A stretch of DNA of 64,000 bases from Heliophilum fasciatum. Its GTDB lineage: Bacteria; Bacillota; Desulfitobacteriia; Heliobacteriales; Heliobacteriaceae. The notes beneath the pieces were generated by a model that saw nothing but the letters and a program-made list of their open reading frames with translations, was not told where the DNA came from and did not search any database. Of the stretch, positions 17,151 to 24,056 are shown piece after piece (position 1 is the first letter of the stretch; every line of letters begins with the position of its first letter). Position numbers and translations under genes: made by a program. The DNA lies in assembly GCF_004341395.1 (NCBI RefSeq), contig NZ_SLXT01000001.1:47748-111747 (forward strand), in the 5' to 3' direction.

Positions 17151-19925
17151 CTATACCAGGACTCGCTTATGCACCGGCCGTTGGTAGCCCTCGGGCGCCG
17201 CGATCTTTTGAACAGCCACAGCGCAAACCTTCAACTCGGGAATCTGCGCCAAGGTATCCCGCGCCGGGTTGGTCAGGCGATTAACCAGCGCTTCAGCAAA
17301 ATGGAACGACGTAAATACCGTTCCCGGCACAATGGCATCAGTGATCCGCAGGGCCAATTCCATAGAGCCGCGACGGCTTGTCACTTGCACCCAATCGCCG
17401 TCGCCAATCCCGAGGGCCTGAGCATCATCCGGATGCATTTCCAGGTGTTCTTCCGAATACAGCGCCGCCAACCCCGGATCGCGGCGCGTCATCGTGCCTG
17501 TGTGATAGTGAAAAAGCCGCCGCCCCGTTGATAAGATCAGGGGATAATCATCATCCGGCTGTTCAGCCGGCGGCAGATAGGAGACACCGTGAAAACGTCC
17601 CAGCCCGCGCGTAAAGGCTTGTTCATGAAGTCGGGGCGTACCGGGATGATCCGGCGCCGGGCAGGGCCAGCACAGCCCTTGCGGCGTCACTGCCAATCGC
17701 TCATGGCTGATGCCACCGTAGCTCGGTGTCACCTCGGCGATCTCCTTCATGATCTGCGCTACATCAGTGTACCCAAAAGGTTGTCCCATCGCTGCTGCTA
17801 GTTCCGTGATGATCTGCCAGTCCGGTCGCGCTTCACCGATCGGCTCGATGGCCTGCCGCACCATTTGCACCCGCCGCTCCGTATTGGTAAAGGTGCCGGT
17901 TTTTTCGGCAAAGGAGCAAGCCGGTAAGACCACATGGGCCAATTCGGTTGTTTCGTTCATGAACAGATCAATGGCCACGACAAAATCGGCCTTTTGCAGC
18001 GTTTGCACCACATGATCGCTGTCCGGATCGGAAACTACCGGATTTTCGCCCATGATCAGCAGCGTTTTGATCGTCCCCGCATCGACGGCATCGAGCATCT
18101 CGCCCAGGGTTAACCCGGTTTGCAGGGACAAGCTTTCCGGAGGAACGTGCCAGGCCTGGGCCATTTTGCGGCGCACCGCTTCATCGGTTACCGGTTGGTA
18201 CCCAGGATAGACATTCGGCAACGCCCCCATATCGCAAGCACCTTGTACGTTATTTTGCCCGCGCAGCGGATTAACTCCGGTGCCGGGCCGGCCGATCTGT
18301 CCGGTCAGCAACGCCAAGTTAGCGATAGCCATGACGTTATGGGTACCGGTAGTTTTTTGCGTGACGCCCATGGTGTAGTAGATGGCCCCGGCCGGCGCTG
18401 TCGCATAAGCGAGTGCCACTTCACGGATTATGGCGGCGGGGACGCCGGTGATCGCTTCGGCCCATTCGGGCGTGCAATCCTTAACTGCTTCCGCGACAGC
18501 TTCATAGTTTTCGGTACGCTTGGCCACAAAATCGGCATTGACCTTGCCTTCCGCGATGATCACCTGGGCCATGGCATTGAGCAGCGCCAAGTCAGTTCCC
18601 GGTCGCAGTTGCAAGTGCCACTGGGCCTGACCGGCCAGTTCGATACGCCGCGGGTCGATGACGGCCGCTTGGGCACCGCGTTTCAGCGCTTTTTGCATCG
18701 CCAAAGCCAGCACCGGATGAGATTCCGTCGTATTCGAGCCGATGACCAGGAAAAAGTCCGTCACCGCCAGATCAGCGATGGGGTTCGTCATCGCCCCCGA
18801 CCCCAGCGACGCCACCAGCCCGGTAACGCTGGACGCGTGGCACAGGCGCGCGCAATGATCAATGTTATTGGTGCCAAAAACCGACCGTGCCAATCGGTGA
18901 ATCACGTAATTATCTTCATTGGTCGCCCGCGCCGACGCCAGCACGCCAAAAGCGTCACTGCCGTAGTCGGCTTTGATCGCCTGCCAGCGATCAGCGATCA
19001 AAGCGATGGCCTCGGACCAGCTTGCGGCGACCCATTGACCGTCTTTTTTGATCAGCGGTTGGCGCAGCCGGTCACGATGGTGAATAAAACCGGTGCCAAA
19101 GCGCCCCTTGACGCAAAGCGAACGGCCGTTGACCGGCGCTTCCGCCGTCGGCACCACTTCCACCACTTGGCGCTTCCCTTGCTGCCCCGGTGCTACGGCC
19201 AGATCAAACTGGCAGCCCGTGCCGCAATAACCGCAAGTAGTGCGCACATGCTCCCGCTCCCACGGTCGGCCCCGGCCAATACTGCGCCGGTCGAGCAGTG
19301 CCCCTGTGGGGCACACCGTCAGGCAGGCACCGCAATACACACAAGAGGAGCCAATCAAATCTTGATCCATGTCGGCGACGATCTTGGTGGCAAAGCCGCG
19401 AAAACCAAAATCAAGCACATGGCGCTGCTGCCACTCTGCACAAGCGCGCACACATTTGCCGCATAAGATACACTTGTTCATATCCCGCAGGAGCATGGGG
19501 TTGCTTTCGTCCGGCGGCCATTGATGCTTTTCACCGGCCAAGGGCGATCCGGCCTCGGGAAACCGTACGCCATAAGCGTACGCCGCTTCTTGCAGGGCAC
19601 AAGTACCGGCCCGTTCACAGGTCAAACAGTCATTAGGATGATTGGCCAGCAGCAATTCGATGATCGTCCGCCGCGCTTCAACAACTTCCGGCGCTGCCGT
19701 TTGCACCACCATCCCCGGCATAACAGCCGTAACACAAGCCGGCATTAGGGTGCGGGCACCGGCCACATGAACCACACAAAGACGACAGGAGCCTTCACTG
19801 GTTAAGTCCGGATCGTGACAAAGGGTCGGCACATGGATGCCCAGAGAACGGGCCGCAGCGAGCACCGTCGTTCCTGCTGCCACCGTCACCGCTTGCCCAT
19901 CGATCGTCAGCGTCACCTGTTCCAT
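17151..19925 (-). CDS. fdhA: NAD-linked formate dehydrogenase, catalytic molybdopterin subunit (Cys form)
   Basis: About 924 residues from ATG at 19925 (GAGGAGG upstream). N-terminal NuoG-like module: 2Fe-2S cysteines near 36-50, a His-Cys cluster (HPNDCLTC), two 4Fe-4S sets (CILCGKC, CVYCGAC), then the molybdopterin domain starting CGYCGTGC. DHCARLCHASS aligns with the selenocysteine site of E. coli FdhF; here it is Cys (about residue 362), so no selenium is needed. C-terminal molybdopterin-binding domain from about 800. Oxidises formate (or reduces CO2) and passes electrons to the NuoF/NuoE-like subunits encoded just upstream. Sequence alone does not exclude a related oxidoreductase, but the active-site motif favours formate dehydrogenase. 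Confidence 0.88.
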   Translation of the reverse strand: MEQVTLTIDGQAVTVAAGTTVLAAARSLGIHVPTLCHDPDLTSEGSCRLCVVHVAGARTLMPACVTAVMPGMVVQTAAPEVVEARRTIIELLLANHPNDCLTCERAGTCALQEAAYAYGVRFPEAGSPLAGEKHQWPPDESNPMLLRDMNKCILCGKCVRACAEWQQRHVLDFGFRGFATKIVADMDQDLIGSSCVYCGACLTVCPTGALLDRRSIGRGRPWEREHVRTTCGYCGTGCQFDLAVAPGQQGKRQVVEVVPTAEAPVNGRSLCVKGRFGTGFIHHRDRLRQPLIKKDGQWVAASWSEAIALIADRWQAIKADYGSDAFGVLASARATNEDNYVIHRLARSVFGTNNIDHCARLCHASSVTGLVASLGSGAMTNPIADLAVTDFFLVIGSNTTESHPVLALAMQKALKRGAQAAVIDPRRIELAGQAQWHLQLRPGTDLALLNAMAQVIIAEGKVNADFVAKRTENYEAVAEAVKDCTPEWAEAITGVPAAIIREVALAYATAPAGAIYYTMGVTQKTTGTHNVMAIANLALLTGQIGRPGTGVNPLRGQNNVQGACDMGALPNVYPGYQPVTDEAVRRKMAQAWHVPPESLSLQTGLTLGEMLDAVDAGTIKTLLIMGENPVVSDPDSDHVVQTLQKADFVVAIDLFMNETTELAHVVLPACSFAEKTGTFTNTERRVQMVRQAIEPIGEARPDWQIITELAAAMGQPFGYTDVAQIMKEIAEVTPSYGGISHERLAVTPQGLCWPCPAPDHPGTPRLHEQAFTRGLGRFHGVSYLPPAEQPDDDYPLILSTGRRLFHYHTGTMTRRDPGLAALYSEEHLEMHPDDAQALGIGDGDWVQVTSRRGSMELALRITDAIVPGTVFTSFHFAEALVNRLTNPARDTLAQIPELKVCAVAVQKIAAPEGYQRPVHKRVLV

Positions 19926-19985
19926 ATCGTTCAAATCCTCCTCGGCTCGCAGGATCGCTTTCCAGATAGCAGGCACCGCGCGCGC

Positions 19986-21800
19986 TCAAGCACGCACAAC
20001 CGCCGCGAAACGGCATTTGCCTGCACATTGACCGCAGCCAATGCAGCGTGAACGGTCAATGGTGTGCACTTTTTTCGGCGCACCGCTGATGCAGTGTATC
20101 GGGCAAACACGAGCGCAAGCGGTGCAGCCAACACACTTATCCGGTACGATGGCGAATTTGGTCAGGGCCTTGCAAACACCAGCAGGGCAGCGTTCTTCCA
20201 GGATATGGGCTTCATATTCTTCGCGAAAATAACGTAACGTCGTCAGTACCGGGTTGGGCGCCGTCTGTCCTAAGCCGCAAAGCGATGTAGATTTGATCAC
20301 ACCGGCCAATCGTTCCAGCGCGATGATATCGTCCATCGAACCTTCGCCCTGGGTGATCCGCTCCAAGATCTCCAGCATCCGCTTCGTGCCTTCGCGGCAG
20401 GGCGTACATTTGCCGCAAGACTCTCGCTGGGTAAAGCTCAAGAAAAAGCGCGCTAAGTCGACCATACAAGTAGTATCATCAAGCACCACCAGCCCGCCGG
20501 AACCCATCATCGCACCGGCGGCGATCAACGAATCATAATCAACCGGCACATCGAGCAGCGCCGCCGGCAAACAACCGCCGGAAGGGCCGCCAATCTGCAC
20601 CGCCTTAAAGGGCCGATCCTGCTGGATACCTTCGCCAATGCCAAAAACGATCTCGCGCAGCGACAAGCCCATGGGTACTTCCACGAGGCCTGTATTCTTG
20701 ACCTTACCGGTCAGGGCAAACACTTTGGTTCCCTTGGATTTTTCCGTACCTACGGCTGCATAGGCATCAGCGCCGGCCCGCAAGATATAAGGTACACTGC
20801 CAAAGGTTTCAACGTTATTGATGTTCGTCGGATAACCCCAAAGTCCTTTGATCGCCGGGTATGGCGGGCGCACCCGCGGCATGCCCCGTTCACCTTCGAT
20901 CGATGCCAAAAGCGCTGTCTCCTCACCGCAGACAAAAGCACCGGCACCGGCTTTGATCTGCAGATCAAAAGCGAAATCGGTACCCATGACCGATTCCCCC
21001 AGATAGCCCCGGGCACGGGCTTGATCAATGGCGATCTGCATCCGCTGAATCGCTAAGGGATACTCGGCTCGGATATACGCATAGCCGGCTTGAGCGCCGA
21101 TAGCATAGGCCGCAATCACCATGCCCTCGATCACGCTGTGGGGATCGCCTTCCAGCAGCGAGCGGTCCATAAAAGCACCGGGATCACCTTCATCGCCGTT
21201 ACAGACAAGATATTTTTTCTCACCGGGCGCCCCGGCAGCAAAGGACCATTTGAGGCCTGTGGGAAAACCAGCACCGCCGCGCCCGCGCAGCCCGGAACGT
21301 TTGACTTCCTCGATGACCGCCTCCGGCGTCATCGTCAACGCCCGGGCCAAGCCTTGATAGCCCTCACGGGCCAGGTAGTCATCGATCTGCTCCGGATCGA
21401 TAGTGCCGCAATTACGCAGCACAATCCGTTGCTGCTTGGCATAAAAGCCGATATCATGGGCGCTTTTGGCTCGCTCACCGGTCTGGCTGTCTCGGTACAG
21501 CAGCGATTCCACCAGTTGGCCCTGTACCAAGTGCTGCTCCACCAGGGTCACAGCATCCTCCGGCTGCACCCGACAGTAAAAAACGTCATCGGGCGCGATC
21601 ACGACGATCGGGCCTTGCTCGCAAAAACCATGACAGCCCGTCATGGTGATTGGTACCGTTTGGTTCAGGCCGGCTTCATCAAGCGCCTGCTGCAGCTTGT
21701 CGGCGACCTGGCGGCTGCCTGAAGAAATACAACCACTGCCGGCGCAGATAAAGATCCGTCGTGCCTGCTCCTGAACAGTTCCTTTGGTTATCTCTCCCAT
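19986..21800 (-). CDS. NADH-binding diaphorase subunit (NuoF/HydB-like) of the formate dehydrogenase
   Basis: 604 residues. An N-terminal thioredoxin-like 2Fe-2S domain (CAGSGCISSG ... CHGFCEQGP) is followed by the NuoF core: RGRGGAGFPTGLKW and NGDEGDPGAFMDR (FMN and NADH binding), then ESCGKCTPCREG with the distal LCGLG cysteine for a 4Fe-4S cluster. A C-terminal two-cluster ferredoxin domain follows (CVGCTACARVCP, CIGCGQCAGKC). This is the domain layout of soluble NAD-reducing hydrogenases and electron-bifurcating formate dehydrogenases. Lies between the NuoE-like and catalytic genes, 15 bp after nuoE. Whether it bifurcates with ferredoxin is open. Confidence 0.92.
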   Translation of the reverse strand: MGEITKGTVQEQARRIFICAGSGCISSGSRQVADKLQQALDEAGLNQTVPITMTGCHGFCEQGPIVVIAPDDVFYCRVQPEDAVTLVEQHLVQGQLVESLLYRDSQTGERAKSAHDIGFYAKQQRIVLRNCGTIDPEQIDDYLAREGYQGLARALTMTPEAVIEEVKRSGLRGRGGAGFPTGLKWSFAAGAPGEKKYLVCNGDEGDPGAFMDRSLLEGDPHSVIEGMVIAAYAIGAQAGYAYIRAEYPLAIQRMQIAIDQARARGYLGESVMGTDFAFDLQIKAGAGAFVCGEETALLASIEGERGMPRVRPPYPAIKGLWGYPTNINNVETFGSVPYILRAGADAYAAVGTEKSKGTKVFALTGKVKNTGLVEVPMGLSLREIVFGIGEGIQQDRPFKAVQIGGPSGGCLPAALLDVPVDYDSLIAAGAMMGSGGLVVLDDTTCMVDLARFFLSFTQRESCGKCTPCREGTKRMLEILERITQGEGSMDDIIALERLAGVIKSTSLCGLGQTAPNPVLTTLRYFREEYEAHILEERCPAGVCKALTKFAIVPDKCVGCTACARVCPIHCISGAPKKVHTIDRSRCIGCGQCAGKCRFAAVVRA

Positions 21801-21815
21801 GCTCTTCCCTCCACG

Positions 21816-22301
21816 TTATGCATAGCGCGCCAAAATCTCCGGCAACTGCTCCGGCGTCAAGCGGCCAAAGGTATCGTCATTGATCGTAATCACCGGCGCC
21901 AACCCGCAAGCGCCGATGCAAGCGACCGATTCCAAGGTGAAGCGTTGATCCTCCGTTGTCTCGCCATCGTTCACATCCAAGTGCTGTTGCAGCGCCGTAA
22001 AGATCGCAGCGCCGCCCCGTACGTGGCAAGCCGTGCCGAGACAAACACGGATGATATGCCGCCCCCGCGGCTGCAAATGAAACTGTGTATAAAAGGTGAC
22101 CACACCAAAGACATGGCTCAGCGGCAAATGCAGCGCCGCCGCGATTTGCGCCAGCACCGTCTCCGGTAAGTAACCATAGATCGCTTGTGCTCCCTGTAAC
22201 ACCGGAATCAAAGCGCCGGGCTTTTCCCGGTACTCGGCCAGCATCGTCGCCAGGGCTGCATCTTTGGTTGATTCTGCTGTTCCGCCACAATTACAGTTCA
22301 C
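21816..22301 (-). CDS. NuoE-like 2Fe-2S subunit
   Basis: 161 residues from GTG at 22301 (AGGGGCGG upstream); the frame is open further but that part overlaps the 5-FCL gene out of frame. A cysteine-rich start (VNCNCGG) is followed by the NuoE thioredoxin-like domain: helical part ALIPVLQGAQAIYGYLP, VFGVVTFYTQF, CLGTACHVRGG (first two cluster cysteines) and ACIGACGLAP (last two). It transfers electrons between the NuoF-like FMN and partners. Overlaps the 5-FCL stop by 11 bp. Confidence 0.92.
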   Translation of the reverse strand: MNCNCGGTAESTKDAALATMLAEYREKPGALIPVLQGAQAIYGYLPETVLAQIAAALHLPLSHVFGVVTFYTQFHLQPRGRHIIRVCLGTACHVRGGAAIFTALQQHLDVNDGETTEDQRFTLESVACIGACGLAPVITINDDTFGRLTPEQLPEILARYA

Positions 22302-22896
22302 GGCTGATCCGCCCCTTTTTTTCCTGTGTATGGAGAAATAATTGTTGCTCCGTGACGATCGCCTTGAGTGGCACATCGTGCCCGTCACAGGGCACGTGAT
22401 CGACGATTTGCCATTGGTAGGCCAGGGCGATCGTCCAGGCATCTTGGCGTAGTGCCGGTAAAAAGCGATCATAATACCCGGCGCCATAACCAAGGCGGTA
22501 CCCTTGCCGGTCCAAGGCTAAGGCGGGCACAATTACCAGATCAAGCAACGCCGGCGCAATCGGTACTTGCCGCTCTGCTCTCGGCTCTAAAATCCCCCAT
22601 CGCCCCGGCGCCAGATCGTCAGGAAAACGGTCGATCGTCACGGCCCAAAGGAGGTTGCCAGGTCGGCAAAAGGGCACGGCCACTTGTTTATTGTCCTTAA
22701 GTGCCCGGGCAATCAAAGCTCCCGTCATCACTTCGCCGCGAAAATCTACATAAATCATCACGGACTTTGCTTCTTGAAAAGCAGGAAGTTCCACCAGTCG
22801 CCGGTAGATCGCTTCACTTTTATGGGCTACATCATGGGCCGGCATTTGCTCTCGTCGCTCCAGCATCTGCTGGCGCAGTTCTTTTTTCATACTCAC
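22291..22896 (-). CDS. 5-Formyltetrahydrofolate cyclo-ligase
   Basis: 201 residues, typical length. Basic N-terminus with KKELRQQMLERREQM, and the C-terminal signature RLGYGAGYYDRFL that binds ATP and folate. It converts 5-formyl-THF to 5,10-methenyl-THF in an ATP-dependent reaction. First gene of an operon with the formate dehydrogenase subunits, which ties folate C1 recycling to formate. Upstream is a possible sigma-H-like element at 22922-22946 with AGGG in place of AGGA. Confidence 0.93.
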   Translation of the reverse strand: MSMKKELRQQMLERREQMPAHDVAHKSEAIYRRLVELPAFQEAKSVMIYVDFRGEVMTGALIARALKDNKQVAVPFCRPGNLLWAVTIDRFPDDLAPGRWGILEPRAERQVPIAPALLDLVIVPALALDRQGYRLGYGAGYYDRFLPALRQDAWTIALAYQWQIVDHVPCDGHDVPLKAIVTEQQLFLHTQEKKGRISREL

Positions 22897-22964
22897 CGGG
22901 CTTTACCCCCAATAGTATTTAATTCGCTATCCTGCGACAAATCCCTAGCACTTCTGCAAAAAAG

Positions 22965-23010
22965 CAAAGGCTAGGTTTCCTGTAAGACAAGAAACCCAGC
23001 CTTTGTTTTC
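22965..23010. terminator. Bidirectional terminator between rex and the 5-FCL operon region
   Basis: Fifteen-base arms CAAAGGCTAGGTTTC / GAAACCCAGCCTTTG with one mismatch, loop of 11 nt, T-rich on both strands (TTTTTT on minus). Serves rex, and insulates the 5-FCL promoter. Confidence 0.85.
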
Positions 23011-23143
23011 TATTTTATCGAAAAGAACTTCATCAAGCTATCCTATGTTGATTGGTTAACGCACAACCGAATCTTGAACGGGCAAGCCCATATTGGCGCG
23101 CATGCCGCTGAAACTCGCTAAATTCTGCGTAAAACGCAACAAA

Positions 23144-23737
23144 TCAAAAAAACACCGTCAAGTCCACATTTTGCACTTGTACGGAAGCCAACTTAAGAAT
23201 GACCGGTGAAAAGTTCAAAATTGCTTCAATGCCCAGGTCGACCAGTTTCTGTGCCGTTGCCTGCACGTCCTCAGCAGGAACGGCAAGAATGGCCATCTTT
23301 ATTTCTTTTTCTTGAATCATGTTGGTTGCTTCATCCCAAGACAGCACGGGAATGCCTTGGACATCGGTCCCGATCTTGGCTGCATCAACATCGACCAGCG
23401 CAGTAATATCGAAACCACGTTGGCGAAAGCCGGGATAAGCGGCCAGAGCCGACCCAAGTTGACCGGCACCAATGACCACGATGGGCCACGTGCGATCTTG
23501 TCCTAATAAGCGGCGAATATTATCACGTAACTCACGGACGTTATAACCAACACCGCGAACACCAAATTCGCCAAACATCGACAGATCTTTACGAACAACT
23601 CCTGAATTAATGCCGACTGCGTCGCCGAGCTCTACTGAGGAGATCACGGGAATCCCTCGCTCCTCCATCTGCTCCAGTACCCGTGAATAAAGTGATAAGC
23701 GCATAATCGTTGGTTCCGGCACCTTGAACAATTTCAT
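23144..23737 (-). CDS. rex: Redox-sensing repressor Rex, 3' end frameshifted
   Basis: 197 residues as read. N-terminal winged helix (PEPTIMRLSLYSRVLEQM ... VRKDLSMFGEFGVRGVGYNV), then a Rossmann domain with the NADH site VVIGAGQLGSAL. Rex binds DNA when NAD+ is high and releases it with NADH, controlling fermentation and respiration genes. The frame stops at VDLTVFF within a run of seven T (23146-23152). Skipping one T continues as DLLRFTQNLASFSGMR for about 29 more residues to a TAA at 23056-23058, giving about 226 residues. Family members normally continue here into the C-terminal domain-swapped helix. Either a real frameshift, slippage at the T run, or a base-calling error. A palindrome overlaps its promoter. 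Confidence 0.9.
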   Translation of the reverse strand: MKLFKVPEPTIMRLSLYSRVLEQMEERGIPVISSVELGDAVGINSGVVRKDLSMFGEFGVRGVGYNVRELRDNIRRLLGQDRTWPIVVIGAGQLGSALAAYPGFRQRGFDITALVDVDAAKIGTDVQGIPVLSWDEATNMIQEKEIKMAILAVPAEDVQATAQKLVDLGIEAILNFSPVILKLASVQVQNVDLTVFF

Positions 23738-23831
23738 TTCTGTTCATCCCCCTTGATGCATTCCGTCAAGCCTCTTACCCGTACTCCCAATGTTTACGAT
23801 TGATTCTCTGTGCAACGGAGTTACAGGGTTT

Positions 23832-23877
23832 GTTGATGTTACACATCAACTATACATGCGAAAGTCATCACTTGCAA
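23832..23877 (-). promoter_or_regulatory. rex promoter with palindromic operator
   Basis: TTGCAA at 23872-23877, 17-nt spacer, TATAGT at 23849-23854. The perfect palindrome GTTGATGTGTAACATCAAC (8-bp arms, 23832-23850) overlaps the last bases of the -10 and covers the predicted start. Such placement suits repression. It is not the classic TTGTGAA-N4-TTCACAA Rex site, so the regulator is uncertain. Part of the 319-bp gap between rex and the first SLH gene; the remainder holds the SLH promoter and a short hairpin. Confidence 0.65.
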
Positions 23878-23979
23878 TACCTAAGATGCGATATTACAAA
23901 AGTATGGATCAATTTTTTTTATTTGGTTCACTTAACATATTACTTATGGGCTGTTGTTTTTTATTCCCACCCCTAGCGG

Positions 23980-24006
23980 GCAGGATAATTCCCCCAACAG
24001 ACGAAT
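23980..24006 (+). promoter_or_regulatory. Sigma-H-like promoter of the first SLH gene
   Basis: GCAGGATAA, 11 nt, GACGAAT on the + strand. The following leader contains a 7-bp hairpin AACAGCC/GGCTGTT and then ATCAAAAGGTGAGAT, which is repeated ahead of the paralogue. Confidence 0.6.
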
Positions 24007-24056
24007 TGATCAGGAACAGCCTTTGGCTGTTGACAATTGATCAAAAGGTGAGATGC

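Noticed and set aside
18120..19466. 448-residue open frame on the + strand
   Set aside because: Antisense shadow of the formate dehydrogenase gene; composition is that of a reversed coding strand.
23790..24056. 89-residue N-terminal extension of the first SLH protein
   Set aside because: It covers the sigma-H-like promoter and leader; the signal peptide and ribosome site fit ATG 24057.
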